Source of the DNA: Rhodanobacter sp. ANJX3
GTDB taxonomy: Bacteria; Pseudomonadota; Gammaproteobacteria; Xanthomonadales; Rhodanobacteraceae
Assembly: GCF_014200755.1 (NCBI RefSeq)
Contig: NZ_JACHCM010000005.1
Coordinates: forward strand, 248,001-312,000
Length of the DNA: 64,000 bases
Direction of reading: 5' to 3'
Positions within the stretch are counted from its first letter, which is position 1; every line of letters starts with the position of its first letter. Of this stretch, positions 36,513 to 45,150 are shown piece by piece. A program made the translations under genes and the position numbers. Under the pieces are notes generated by a model. It worked only from the letters and a program-made list of their open reading frames with translations. It ran no database searches and was not told the origin of the DNA.

Positions 36513-37142
36513 ATGCGTGTGTATTTGCAAGAAGACGGCATGGTGCCATCACCGATAAGACGAACCCTGTGGCGCTCCTTCGTGGATGCGGTCATGCGGA
36601 TGTCTTCCACGCGGACCAATTACTGGGCCGAGGTGGTTGTGGACGGAACATTGGCCCTGATGCTTTTCTTCGAAGGCTGGCGTCACCTGACCGGCGGCCT
36701 GATGGAAGGGCTGGCGGCGATCGTGCTGGGGCTGTTCGCCTTCAGTTTCGTGGAGTACTTCTTCCATCGCTGGATGTTCCACACGCGCATACCGCTGTTC
36801 GCCCAGGGCCACCAGCTTCACCACGAAAAGCCGCTGGGCTACGACTCGCTGCCCTTTTTTCTCCCTGGCGCGGTGCTGTTCGTTCTGACGGGCCTGCTGG
36901 TGCTGATCCTGCCGGTCGGCTTCGCTTTTCTGATGATGGGCGCGGTCACCCTGGGCTATATCGCCTACGGCCTGAGCCACTTCACCATTCACCACGTTCG
37001 CTTCAAGCATCCGCTGATGCGGCGCTGGGCCGGTTCGCACCACGTGCATCACTATCACCCGGACAGCAATTTCGGCGTCACCACGCCGCTGTGGGATGTG
37101 CTGCTGGGCACGCGCTACGTACGGCAGACGCGCAAGCCCTGA
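36513..37142 (+). CDS. Fatty acid hydroxylase/sterol desaturase family membrane protein
   Basis: The 209-aa protein has several membrane helices and the family's histidine boxes that bind a di-iron centre: FFHRWMFHTR, GHQLHHEKP, SHFTIHHVRF and GSHHVHHYHP. Members hydroxylate fatty acids, sterols or carotenoids at the membrane; the substrate here is unknown. The ATG at 36513 has GGAG only 2 nt upstream, so the in-frame GTG at 36519 (8 nt from that site) or the ATG at 36540 may be the real start. Confidence 0.9.
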   Translation: MRVYLQEDGMVPSPIRRTLWRSFVDAVMRMSSTRTNYWAEVVVDGTLALMLFFEGWRHLTGGLMEGLAAIVLGLFAFSFVEYFFHRWMFHTRIPLFAQGHQLHHEKPLGYDSLPFFLPGAVLFVLTGLLVLILPVGFAFLMMGAVTLGYIAYGLSHFTIHHVRFKHPLMRRWAGSHHVHHYHPDSNFGVTTPLWDVLLGTRYVRQTRKP

Positions 37143-37190
37143 CCGGGCTTCCAGCCGCTTTAACAGAGCGTCCGTTCGTACCGAGCAAGC

Positions 37191-37769
37191 TCAAAGCACG
37201 CCGGGAATCAGCGCCTTGACCCGCTGCATATACTCGCCATAAGCCGGCCCGAAGTACTCGCTGAGCCAGGTTTCCTCCAGCCTGAGCTTGCGCCAGAACG
37301 ACACGAACATGATCACGAAGCCCAGCACGGCGCGCCACTCGCCGAGCAGCAGTGCCGTACCCACCAGCGCCAGCAGCAGGCCCGTGTAGATCGGATGGCG
37401 CACGTAGCGGTAGGGGCCGCGCTCGATCAGCTCGTGGTCCTGCTTGACCTGCACCACCGCGCTCCAGTTGCTGCCCAGGATGGCGCGCGCCCAGCAGGCG
37501 AACAGCAGGCCGGCCACGGCCAGCAGCAGACCCAGCGCGGCCACCCACAAAACGTCGGGAATAAATCGTGTGCCCAGCAGGGTGCCTTCGTACAGCGAGG
37601 TCGGAAACATCAGCGCCAGGTTCACGATGATCGGCAGCCAGTACTTGAAAAAACGCGACCAGACCGGCTCGCCGCGGGCAGAACTCTTAACCCGTCGCGC
37701 GCTCCAAAGCCAGTAAAACAGAAACAGCAGCCACGCCGCAGCGGCCAATGTCGTAATCGATGGTTGCAT
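37191..37769 (-). CDS. Isoprenylcysteine carboxyl methyltransferase-like membrane methyltransferase
   Basis: The 192-aa protein has about five membrane helices (AAAAWLLFLFYWLW, LPIIVNLALMFPTSL, VLWVAALGLLLAVAGLLFACWAR, GLLLALVGTALLLGEW). It carries the SAM-binding signature of the ICMT/PEMT group, IERGPYRYVRHPIYTGLLLALVG, and the C-terminal EETWLSEYFGPAYGEYMQRV. Such enzymes methylate lipids or prenylated substrates; the acceptor is unknown. The start at 37769 has AGGGA 6 nt upstream. It is convergent with the fatty acid hydroxylase gene. Confidence 0.88.
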   Translation of the reverse strand: MQPSITTLAAAAWLLFLFYWLWSARRVKSSARGEPVWSRFFKYWLPIIVNLALMFPTSLYEGTLLGTRFIPDVLWVAALGLLLAVAGLLFACWARAILGSNWSAVVQVKQDHELIERGPYRYVRHPIYTGLLLALVGTALLLGEWRAVLGFVIMFVSFWRKLRLEETWLSEYFGPAYGEYMQRVKALIPGVL

Positions 37770-37872
37770 GATCAGTCCCTGCTGGCATGGCCGACATGCG
37801 GCATTCGTTGCGGATGGTGCGCGGAACGGGCATCGAAGGCAACGGTGCCGCGGAAACGCAGCAACGGCCGGC

Positions 37873-38643
37873 TCAGTCGGCGACGTCGGCCACCAGGCGA
37901 TCGAGTTCGGCCTTGAGCATGCCGCCGTTGACACGCAGCCAGTCGCGCTGCTCCTGCCAGTCGGGGTAGAGGTTGGCCACCTGCGCCCAGAAGCGCGCCG
38001 AGTGGTTGCGCACCTTGAGGTGGCACAGCTCGTGGACCAGCACGTAGCGCAGCGCGGCCGATGGCGCCAGGGCCAGCGCCAGATCGAGGTTGATACGGTC
38101 GCGCGTATCCAGGCTGCCCCACAGGCTTTTCATCGGACGGATTTTCAGCGCGGTCGGCGCCAGGCCGAGCAAGGGCACGTAGGTGGCCAGCCAACGTGAG
38201 ACGTCGCGGCGCATCTGTCCTTCAAGATAGGAGGCCAGCAGTCCACGGGCGATCGGCAGCGCGCGCGTATGCGGGCGCGGAATCACCAGGGTCAGGCCGG
38301 TCACGCTGGGCTCGATGCGCGGATACGGGCCCTCGGCCCAGTCCAGCGTCAGCGTTTCGCCGCGCAGGGGGAACTCAGTGGCGTAACCGAGCCGGAGCGG
38401 CGGAGTCGGGTCGACGATGAGGTTGAGCTCGGCGAGCTTTTTCTCCAGCCATTCCGCGTGGCTGCGCAGAAAGGCATTGACCTGGGCCGGATGCGTGCCG
38501 TACGGATACGACACCCGCGCACCCTTAGGGGTCACGGTGAGGCGCAGCCGCCGCGCGCGCGGGTGGGCGGCCTTCAGCACCATGATGCTGTTACCGCTGA
38601 CCGTCGCCAGTTCCAGCCAATCGCCTTCGAGATGTTGCGCCAT
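37873..38643 (-). CDS. YgjP-type (DUF45, M48-like) metal-dependent hydrolase
   Basis: The 256-aa protein has the zinc protease-like motif LRYVLVHELCHLKVRNHSARFW (HEXXH with a downstream His) and the DUF45 strand SLWGSLDTRDRINLDLALALAPS. This family resembles WLM/SprT-type metallopeptidases, but its substrate is not known. The start at 38643 (MAQHLEGDW) is preferred. The reading frame continues upstream to 38778, but those residues lie in non-conserved sequence and the apparent ATG there falls inside the terminal repeat of the adjacent MITE-like element. Confidence 0.85.
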   Translation of the reverse strand: MAQHLEGDWLELATVSGNSIMVLKAAHPRARRLRLTVTPKGARVSYPYGTHPAQVNAFLRSHAEWLEKKLAELNLIVDPTPPLRLGYATEFPLRGETLTLDWAEGPYPRIEPSVTGLTLVIPRPHTRALPIARGLLASYLEGQMRRDVSRWLATYVPLLGLAPTALKIRPMKSLWGSLDTRDRINLDLALALAPSAALRYVLVHELCHLKVRNHSARFWAQVANLYPDWQEQRDWLRVNGGMLKAELDRLVADVAD

Positions 38644-38763
38644 ACGGCTGCCCGTTTGAGCCTCGTCGTGCTTTTGTCGCGGAGATGTTTTCGCCAATCG
38701 CGCGAGCACACCGGACAGCCAGTATGCCGCTTTAGCCGTCCAAATGGGGCGGATTTCTTGTTG
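38644..38763. other. Spacer between the YgjP-type gene and the MITE-like element
   Basis: This 120-nt spacer should contain the promoter and leader of the minus-strand hydrolase gene. The hydrolase reading frame stays open across it, but I see no conserved domain there and no other feature. Confidence 0.4.
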
Positions 38764-38958
38764 GAGCCTGTCCATCATTTCCTCGTAGCCGGCGCCGGTG
38801 GCGGTTTGCGTTCAGGACAAGGAAGAAGGAGGAAGTGTACGTCGGTACACGACCGAGTGATGACGCCGGCCTGGGCGCAAACCGGCCCGGTCCGAAGGGT
38901 TGAGTCGTGGCAATCGCCACGGCTCAGCGCGGGTCATGGGGAGATGCTGGACAGGCTC
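38764..38958. mobile_element. MITE-like foldback element of 195 bp
   Basis: The ends are inverted repeats: GAGCCTGTCCA at 38764-38774 and its perfect complement at 38948-38958. With mismatches the match extends to about 24 bp. A nested inner pair, GGTTTGCG (38803-38810) and CGCAAACC (38876-38883), and two internal hairpins (GTGTAC/GTACAC at 38835-38850 and TGAGTCGTGGC/GCCACGGCTCA at 38901-38926) make the whole element fold back on itself. It encodes nothing. Its right end touches the rdgC stop codon, so it could act as the rdgC terminator. No target duplication is obvious. No other copy was noticed in this window. Confidence 0.6.
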
Positions 38959-39876
38959 TTAGCCATCAGCGGGGCGCGGCAGCCCAAACCACTCCTCGAG
39001 TTTGCCCAGCAAACGCTCCAGTTCCAGCGTCAAAAGGGCGAAGCTGGCGTCCATTTCGGCCTGCGCGTCCTGCTGGCTGTCGCCCAGCTCGTCCATCACC
39101 ACGTCGAGGAATTTCAGCTTGCGGATGATCAGGTCTTCGCCCAGGACGAAGCTGATGCGATCGTCGAAGGTCAGGCCGAGCAGAAACACCTGCTTGCCGT
39201 TGCGCAGGTGCTCCTTCACTTCCTCGGCATCCAGATCCTGCCGGCGGCACTTGGCGATGGCGCCCGTGGCGGTGGCCGGATCGCGCAGCTCGCATTCGTC
39301 GCCGAGGGTGAGGCCAGCCGGCAGATTGCCGTTGGCCAGCCAGTCGGTCATCAGCACGCGAGGGCCTTCTTCGGGCGCCAGCGGCACGGCGGGAAAGCTG
39401 CCCAGCGCCTCACGGATCTGGGTCAGCGCGTTCTCGGCGGACTTGCGGCTGGACGTATCCAGCACCAGCCAGCCGTTTTTCATGTCGACATAGCTGGACA
39501 TGCGCGAAGTGCGCACGAAAGCGCGCGGCAGCAGCTCGTTCAGCAGATCCTCCTTGATGCGCTTGCGCTCACGGCCGCCAACCTTGCGGCCTTCTTCCTC
39601 GGCGATTTTCTGCACCTTGCGCGAGAGCTCTTCGTTGATCACCTGCGCGGGCAGCAGCTTGTCCTCGCCGCCGACGGTCATCAGCGTGCACTGCTTCACC
39701 GAGTGGGTCAGCGGCGCTTCCTCACCGCGCCCAACCGGCGGCACGAAGCCTTTGGTGAACATTTCCATCGGCCCGCAGGGGCGCAGGCGGTGTTCGGCCA
39801 GCACCTCGTCAAGGCGCTTCAGATCGGTGGCAACGGCGGGGGAAAAACGGAACAGCGTGAGATTGCGAAAAAACAT
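38959..39876 (-). CDS. rdgC: Recombination-associated protein RdgC
   Basis: RdgC is a ring-shaped DNA-binding protein that modulates RecA. The 305-aa protein has the family start MFFRNLTLFRFSP and the conserved blocks HRLRPCGPMEMFTKGFVPPVGRG, KKLLPAQVINEEL-type region (here DKLLPAQVINEELSRKV), DLLNELLPRAFVR and the C-terminal FALLTLELERLLGKLEEWFGL. Length equals the usual 300-305 aa. The start is the ATG at 39876. The TAA stop at 38961-38959 lies directly against a MITE-like inverted repeat. Confidence 0.95.
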   Translation of the reverse strand: MFFRNLTLFRFSPAVATDLKRLDEVLAEHRLRPCGPMEMFTKGFVPPVGRGEEAPLTHSVKQCTLMTVGGEDKLLPAQVINEELSRKVQKIAEEEGRKVGGRERKRIKEDLLNELLPRAFVRTSRMSSYVDMKNGWLVLDTSSRKSAENALTQIREALGSFPAVPLAPEEGPRVLMTDWLANGNLPAGLTLGDECELRDPATATGAIAKCRRQDLDAEEVKEHLRNGKQVFLLGLTFDDRISFVLGEDLIIRKLKFLDVVMDELGDSQQDAQAEMDASFALLTLELERLLGKLEEWFGLPRPADG

Positions 39877-39968
39877 GGATATCCGAATGATGGTCGCCCG
39901 AAGGCGGAAATGGCTGCACCGCCACCCGGGCGATCTCGAAGATCGCCGGCGGGTGGCGAACGGGGACT

Positions 39969-41171
39969 TCAGCGGCTGACGGTAGCGACCGCTGCGGCCA
40001 CGGTTTCCAGATTGTCGCGATTGAGCGCCGCCACGCAGATGCGGCCGCTGTCCAGCGCGTAGATGGCGAACTCGTCGCGCAGGCGGTGAACCTGGGCCTT
40101 GCTCAGGCCGGAATACGAAAACATGCCGGCCTGGCTCTGGATAAAGGCGAACTGCGTGGCGCCGTGTGCGGCCAGCCGCTCGACCATGCCGGCACGCATC
40201 GCGTGGATGCGCTCGCGCATCTCGCCCAGCTCCTGCTCCCACTGCGCCCGCAGCTCGGCGCTGCCGAGCACGCCGGCGACCAGCGCCGCACCGTGGGTCG
40301 ACGGGCTGGAGTAATTCGCGCGAATGGTCTGCTTGATCTTGGACAGCACGCGCGCCGCCTCGTCGCGGTTGGCCGCCACCATCGACAGCGCGCCCACGCG
40401 CTCGCCGTAGAGCGAGAACGATTTGGAATACGAATTGGCCACCACGAACGCCTCGATGCCGGAGGCGGCCAGCAGGCGCACGGCGGTCGCATCTGCATCC
40501 AAACCCTGGTCGAAGCCCTGATAGGCCAGGTCGACGAACGGCAGCAGCTTGCGCTCTTTCAGCAGCTCGATGGTCTGCGCCCACTGCGCCGCATCGAGGT
40601 CCACGCCGGTCGGGTTGTGGCAGCAGGCGTGCAGCAGCACTACCGTGCCAGGCTCCAGCTTGCCCAGATCTTCCAGCATGCCGGCGAAATCCAGGCCGTG
40701 GCTGGCGTCGTCGTAATAGCGGTAATCGAGCAGTTCGAAACCCGCGGTGCGGAAAATCACATGGTGATTGCCCCAGCTCGGGTTGCTGATGGCAACTTTG
40801 CCGCTGGCGCCGCCAACCTGCTTGAGCAAATCGGCCGCCACGCGCAGCGCGCCGCTGCCGCCCACAGTCTGCGCGGTGACCACGCGCCCGGCTTCCAGCA
40901 CCGGCGATCCCGCGCCGAACAGCTGCTGCTGGGTCAGTTTGTCGTACGCGGCCATACCGTCGATCGGCAGATAGCCGCGCGGCTTGGCCGCCGAGGCCAG
41001 CGCCTTCTCCACCTCATAGACTGAACGCAGCAGCGGCACACGGCCCTGTTCGTCGACATAGATACCGACGCCGAGATTGATCTTGCCCGGACGAGCGTCG
41101 GCCACAAAAGTTTCGGTCAGGCCCAGAATCGGATCGCCGGGGGCCATTTCAACGGATGCAAAAAAAGACAC
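39969..41171 (-). CDS. tyrB: Aromatic/aspartate aminotransferase (class I, TyrB/AspC type)
   Basis: The 400-aa PLP enzyme swaps amino groups between aspartate or aromatic amino acids and 2-oxo acids. It shows the family start FFASVEMAPGDPILGLTE, the SNPSWGNHHVIF and LHACCHNPTGVDL blocks, VDLAYQGFDQGL, and the PLP lysine in VANSYSKSFSLYGERVG. The conserved arginine is near ALDSGRICVAALN. It starts with GTG at 41171, which gives the standard N-terminus; the ATG nine codons in would truncate it. TyrB or AspC preference cannot be told from the sequence by eye. Confidence 0.92.
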   Translation of the reverse strand: MSFFASVEMAPGDPILGLTETFVADARPGKINLGVGIYVDEQGRVPLLRSVYEVEKALASAAKPRGYLPIDGMAAYDKLTQQQLFGAGSPVLEAGRVVTAQTVGGSGALRVAADLLKQVGGASGKVAISNPSWGNHHVIFRTAGFELLDYRYYDDASHGLDFAGMLEDLGKLEPGTVVLLHACCHNPTGVDLDAAQWAQTIELLKERKLLPFVDLAYQGFDQGLDADATAVRLLAASGIEAFVVANSYSKSFSLYGERVGALSMVAANRDEAARVLSKIKQTIRANYSSPSTHGAALVAGVLGSAELRAQWEQELGEMRERIHAMRAGMVERLAAHGATQFAFIQSQAGMFSYSGLSKAQVHRLRDEFAIYALDSGRICVAALNRDNLETVAAAVATVSR

Positions 41172-41226
41172 GGTGCGTACTCTACTCAGGGAATGGGATC
41201 GATCTGGGGTGGGTCAGCACCCAAGC

Positions 41227-42087
41227 TTACGAGAATGCCGTCTCACCCGCCGCGTCGACGTTCCACGCGGACGAACCCACAGCATGCATGTCTCCGGCGG
41301 AAAAATCGAACAGCGCGCGATCGGCCAGATGCGAAGGCGACACGCGGCCCAGCGCGCGAAAAACGTTCTCGCTGCGGCCGGGCTGCTGCGTTTCCCACTC
41401 ATCCAGCATCCGCTGCACGGCCTTGCGCTGCAGGTTTTCCTGCGAACCGCAGAGGTTGCAGGGAATGATCGGAAACTGCTGCTGCGCGGCGTAGTCGGCG
41501 ATGTCGCTCTCGCGGCAGTACGCCAGCGGGCGGATTACCACGTGGCGGCCATCGTCCGAACGCAGTTTGGGCGGCATCGCCTTCAGCTGCGCCTGATAGA
41601 ACATGTTCAGAAAGAACGTGGCCAGGATATCGTCGCGATGATGGCCCAGCGCGATCTTGCTGATGCCGTTGGCCGCCGCCCAGGTATAAAGCGCGCCGCG
41701 GCGCAGGCGCGAGCACAGGCTGCACATGGTCTTTCCGGCCGGAATCACCCGCGTCACCGTGCTGTAGGTGTCCTGTTCGACGATGTGGAACGGCACGCCG
41801 CGGGCGCGCAGGTAATCCGGCAGCACGTGCGCGGGGAAATCCGGCTGCTTCTGGTCCAGGTTCACCGCGATCAGCTCGAATCGCACCGGGGCCTTGGCCT
41901 GCAGCTGCAGCAGCATCTCCAGCAGGGTGTACGAATCCTTGCCGCCGGACAGGCAGACCATCACCTTGTCGCCGTCTTCGATCATGCCGAAATCGCCGAT
42001 CGCCTGCCCGACCTGATGACGCAAGCGGCGTGCCAGCTTATCGGCCTCGGCGGCGGGCGAACGGCGGGTATCGGGTTGAGCAGACAT
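41227..42087 (-). CDS. ttcA: tRNA 2-thiocytidine(32) synthetase TtcA
   Basis: TtcA thiolates cytidine 32 of some tRNAs using ATP and a 4Fe-4S cluster. The 286-aa protein has the PP-loop [18 protein letters not shown], the [10 protein letters not shown] motif and the second cysteine motif [22 protein letters not shown], plus [19 protein letters not shown]. Length is near the usual 300 aa. The gene is divergent from the DUF465 gene, and a perfect 9-bp inverted repeat lies in the shared upstream region. Confidence 0.95.
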   Translation of the reverse strand: MSAQPDTRRSPAAEADKLARRLRHQVGQAIGDFGMIEDGDKVMVCLSGGKDSYTLLEMLLQLQAKAPVRFELIAVNLDQKQPDFPAHVLPDYLRARGVPFHIVEQDTYSTVTRVIPAGKTMCSLCSRLRRGALYTWAAANGISKIALGHHRDDILATFFLNMFYQAQLKAMPPKLRSDDGRHVVIRPLAYCRESDIADYAAQQQFPIIPCNLCGSQENLQRKAVQRMLDEWETQQPGRSENVFRALGRVSPSHLADRALFDFSAGDMHAVGSSAWNVDAAGETAFS

Positions 42088-42142
42088 GGCGACTCGTGGC
42101 GCGGCAGGTTGAACGCAAAGATTAACCTCATTCTAGCCGGCC

Positions 42143-42172
42143 GCCGTTTGCACCCTCGCTGCAGCAAACGGC
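42143..42172. promoter_or_regulatory. Inverted repeat between ttcA and the DUF465 gene
   Basis: GCCGTTTGC (42143-42151) and GCAAACGGC (42164-42172) are perfect complements separated by 12 nt. They lie 56 nt upstream of ttcA and 55 nt upstream of the DUF465 start, where an operator or a leader hairpin would be expected. No regulator was recognised. Confidence 0.4.
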
Positions 42173-42226
42173 GTCAGCGATCGGAGCTAGACTAGGAGGC
42201 TTACTCCCCAGCCGTTGCCCGTTGCC

Positions 42227-42433
42227 ATGCAGGTCAAGGATCACGCCGCCATCGTTCACCTGTTGGCCGAATTGCGGGTAGAACATCGCGATCTCGATAC
42301 GGCGATTCACCAGCTGTCCGCCGGCCTCAGCCGCGACGAGCTGCAGCTGACCCGGATGAAGAAACGCAAGCTGCTGCTGAAAGACAGCATTGCCCGGCTC
42401 GAAAGCAAGCTGATTCCCGACCTGGATGCATGA
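42227..42433 (+). CDS. DUF465 (YdcH-type) small protein
   Basis: The 68-aa protein is almost entirely a charged helical hairpin. The end RDELQLTRMKKRKLLLKDSIARLESKL is characteristic of DUF465 (YdcH/SlyX-like) proteins, whose function is not known. The first ATG is at 42227; a TTG four codons upstream is also in frame. It follows the ttcA divergent promoter region, and the acetyltransferase gene begins 56 nt downstream. Confidence 0.8.
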   Translation: MQVKDHAAIVHLLAELRVEHRDLDTAIHQLSAGLSRDELQLTRMKKRKLLLKDSIARLESKLIPDLDA

Positions 42434-42489
42434 CCGGAATAAGGTCGCCGCCGCACTCGCTCGAGCACGGCTTCTCTCAAGGACTACCG

Positions 42490-43098
42490 ATGCCACCACT
42501 CGCCCCGATCACGCTGCAGGACGATCACGTCGCGCTCGAGCCGCTCAGCCTCGATCACGTCAGAGCACTCGAAGCGGCCGCCGCCGATGGCGAGTTGTGG
42601 AAGTTGTGGTTCACCAGCGCGCCGGCGCCGGGTAAAGCACACGCTTATATCGAAGCCGCGCTCAAGGGCCACGCCGACGGCCTGATGCTGCCGTTCGCGA
42701 TTCGCGAAAAAACCAGCGGCGCGATCGTCGGCACCAGCCGCTATTACGACATGGCACCGGAGCTGCCGCGGCTGGCGATCGGCTACACCTGGTACGCCAA
42801 AAGCTGGCAGAAAAGCCATCTCAACACCGCCTGCAAACGCCTGCTGCTGCGCCATGCGTTCGAGACGATCCACTGCGTGGCGGTGGAGTTTCACACCGAC
42901 CATCGCAACCTCGATTCGCAGCGCGCGATCGAACGGCTGGGCGCACAGCGCGACGGCGTACTGCGGGCGCACAAGCGCCGCCCCGATGGCACGCTGCGTA
43001 ACACCGTCTGCTACAGCATCCTCGCCGACGAATGGCCGGACGTGGATCGCTGGCTTGGCATGCGGCTGGATCGCCTGGTCAACGCGAGAACGCGCTAA
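42490..43098 (+). CDS. GNAT-family N-acetyltransferase (RimJ/RimL type)
   Basis: The 202-aa protein has the GNAT fold of the RimJ/RimL branch: ITLQDDHVALEPLSLDHVRAL start, GAIVGTSRYYDMAPELPRLAIGYTWYAKSWQKSHLNTACKRLLLRHAFE for the acetyl-CoA binding region, and VEFHTDHRNLDSQRAIERLGAQRDGVLRAHKRRPDGTLRNTVCYSIL near the C-terminus. Substrates in this group are N-terminal amines of proteins or small molecules; which applies is unknown. The start at 42490 has AAGGA 6 nt upstream. It is convergent with pssA, with an 11-nt gap. Confidence 0.88.
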   Translation: MPPLAPITLQDDHVALEPLSLDHVRALEAAAADGELWKLWFTSAPAPGKAHAYIEAALKGHADGLMLPFAIREKTSGAIVGTSRYYDMAPELPRLAIGYTWYAKSWQKSHLNTACKRLLLRHAFETIHCVAVEFHTDHRNLDSQRAIERLGAQRDGVLRAHKRRPDGTLRNTVCYSILADEWPDVDRWLGMRLDRLVNARTR

Positions 43099-43109
43099 GC
43101 GAAAGACCT

Positions 43110-44510
43110 TTACATGATTCGGTTGACCAGCCGGTCCAGCCGCGTGCGGTTGAGCCGCTTCAGATTCTTGCGCACTTCGGCCGGGTAACTGCGCGTGCTT
43201 TCCAGCGCGAGATCGTCCGTGAGCCGCACGGCGTGCTGTCGCAATGCCGCCCATTCCGCTTCGTGTTTAGCCGTGAGCAGGTGGCCCGGGTCGCGCAGCA
43301 GCAGGCCGTTTTCGAGATCCAGCGCCCACGCGCGCGGATTGAAATTGTTGCCTGTGATGACGGCCACATCGTCGTCGATCAACACGCCCTTGAGGTGGTA
43401 GCTGTTGTCGCCGTCGCGCCACAGGTAAATATTCAGCTGGCCGCTGGCCATCTGCTTGCGATGCGCACGCGCGAAGCGCCGCAGGTTGTTTTCGTACAGA
43501 TACGGCAACAGGCCGATGGTGCGAAACGGCTGCGGCGGCGGAATATAGAAATCGTTGGCTGTCTTGTCGCCGACCATGATGTGGATCTCGCAGCCGCGGC
43601 GCAGCAGTTGGCCGATCACCAGCCGCACCGGTCGCGGCAGGTTGAAATACGGCGTCAGCAGAATCACCCGCCGACGCGCGCCGCGCAGCAGCGCCAGCAA
43701 CACGTCGTTGAGCAGGTTGTCCGCGCGACCGAATCCCAGCAGCGGCGTCACCGCCACATCCGCGTGGCCCAGCGCATCGTGCGGCACATCGTAGCGGGCG
43801 CCCTGCAAATCGTCGCGCAACGTGCGGATGGCCGGATACAGGCTGCGCGTGCTCGGCACGTCGGGCACATTCAACCGGCGCACGGCCTCGCTTTCGACAA
43901 AATGCCGGCGCAGGAAACCGGCCATCGCATCGGCCAACTCACGATGCAGCAGCCGATGATACCGATCGAGGCGATAGCGGCCCTGCTTGGCCAGGTAGAC
44001 GTCGTTGAAGCTGGCGCCGCTATAGAGCACGGTATCGTCGATGATCACGCCCTTCAGATGCAGCACGCCGAACAGCTCGCGATTCTGTACGGGCACGCCG
44101 TAGATCGCCACGCCCGGCCCGAAGCGCTCGGCGTACTCGCGGTACATGCCGGCGTTTCCCTCGCTCTTGGCCTTGCCAATCAGCCCACGCTGCGCGCGAT
44201 GCCAGTCGACGAAGATGTGGATCTGCAGCGACGGGTTTTTCGCGTACGCCGCGTACAGCGCGTCGAGCACTTCGCGGCCGCCGTCGTCGTCCTGCAGATA
44301 CAGCGCCACGATCAGGATGCGGCGCGTGGCCTGCGCAATCTGCCGCAGCAGGGTCTGCCGGAACGCTGTGGGATCGGGGAGCACCTCGATCGCATCGGCC
44401 GGTACCGCAAACGCCGGCAGCGCGCTCAGCAGCGCCTTTGACGCCGCCTTCTGCCGAAACGGCAGCATGCGCTTGACCAGGCGCTGCGGCGCCTTCATCA
44501 GCTTGTTCAT
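43110..44510 (-). CDS. pssA: CDP-diacylglycerol-serine O-phosphatidyltransferase PssA (phospholipase D type)
   Basis: The enzyme makes phosphatidylserine, the precursor of phosphatidylethanolamine. The 466-aa protein carries two HKD motifs, GVLHLKGVIIDDTVLYSGASFND and NSYHLKGVLIDDDVAVITGNNFNPRAW, and is close to the E. coli enzyme's 451 aa. The pattern LYLQDDDGGREVLDALYAA and VDWHRAQRGLIG is typical of this branch, not of cardiolipin synthases. It has no membrane helices and probably associates with membrane surfaces. The lipoprotein gene lies 70 nt upstream on the same strand. Confidence 0.92.
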   Translation of the reverse strand: MNKLMKAPQRLVKRMLPFRQKAASKALLSALPAFAVPADAIEVLPDPTAFRQTLLRQIAQATRRILIVALYLQDDDGGREVLDALYAAYAKNPSLQIHIFVDWHRAQRGLIGKAKSEGNAGMYREYAERFGPGVAIYGVPVQNRELFGVLHLKGVIIDDTVLYSGASFNDVYLAKQGRYRLDRYHRLLHRELADAMAGFLRRHFVESEAVRRLNVPDVPSTRSLYPAIRTLRDDLQGARYDVPHDALGHADVAVTPLLGFGRADNLLNDVLLALLRGARRRVILLTPYFNLPRPVRLVIGQLLRRGCEIHIMVGDKTANDFYIPPPQPFRTIGLLPYLYENNLRRFARAHRKQMASGQLNIYLWRDGDNSYHLKGVLIDDDVAVITGNNFNPRAWALDLENGLLLRDPGHLLTAKHEAEWAALRQHAVRLTDDLALESTRSYPAEVRKNLKRLNRTRLDRLVNRIM

Positions 44511-44580
44511 GAAAGCCTGCGGTCAGCAGCACGCCTGCAGCGCCACACGCCGCCCGAGCATGACGATGCAGACAAGCGCT

Positions 44581-44988
44581 TCAGCCGCCGTGGACCGGAA
44601 AGGTCTGTGCGTTGCCCGGCGGCGAAGCGCCGTTGTTCGGCGCTGCCGGCGGACGCGCCTGCGGGTTGATCGGGCGCGAACCGCACTGGTAGGCGCCCCA
44701 CGGCTGCGAGCCGTCGGTCGGATCGGCCAGCGGCTTGATGGTGTCGGCGTGCAGCTCGGCCGCCTGATTGCGCGCCAGCACTTCCAGCTCGTCGCGTACG
44801 GTGATGTTGTTGCGATCCACCGGACCAATGTGATCCTGCACGGACACGGTGACCTTGCCCATATCGCGGCAACCCGACACATCGCCACCCCACGCCGTAC
44901 GCACGTTCTTGGCCGCATCATCCAGCGTGATGCCGTAGGTGCAGGCGCTCAGCAGTACCGGAACGAGCAACAACAGGGTCTTGCGCAT
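44581..44988 (-). CDS. DUF4156-like lipoprotein
   Basis: The 135-aa protein starts MRKTLLLLVPVLLSACTYGITL, a lipoprotein signal with lipobox LSAC. The mature segment CTYGITLDDAAKNVRTAW...CRDMGKVTVSVQD...NNITVRDELEVLARNQAAELHADTIKPL resembles DUF4156 outer-membrane lipoproteins of unknown function. The C-terminus is Pro/Ala/Asn-rich. The start at 44988 has GGAG 6 nt upstream, better than the in-frame ATG at 45033. Confidence 0.82.
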   Translation of the reverse strand: MRKTLLLLVPVLLSACTYGITLDDAAKNVRTAWGGDVSGCRDMGKVTVSVQDHIGPVDRNNITVRDELEVLARNQAAELHADTIKPLADPTDGSQPWGAYQCGSRPINPQARPPAAPNNGASPPGNAQTFPVHGG

Positions 44989-45150
44989 GACATGCTCCGC
45001 GATGGGTCGACGAATGAAGGCAGGGCGGTTCAACGCCCGGGCTGCATCCTAACCTAGCACGCCGCCATATCGCTTGATCGCCGCCGCACCAACCTTCCGC
45101 GCAGCGGCGACCATGTGGCGGGTGATCGACGCTGAAAAAACGACGCTGCG

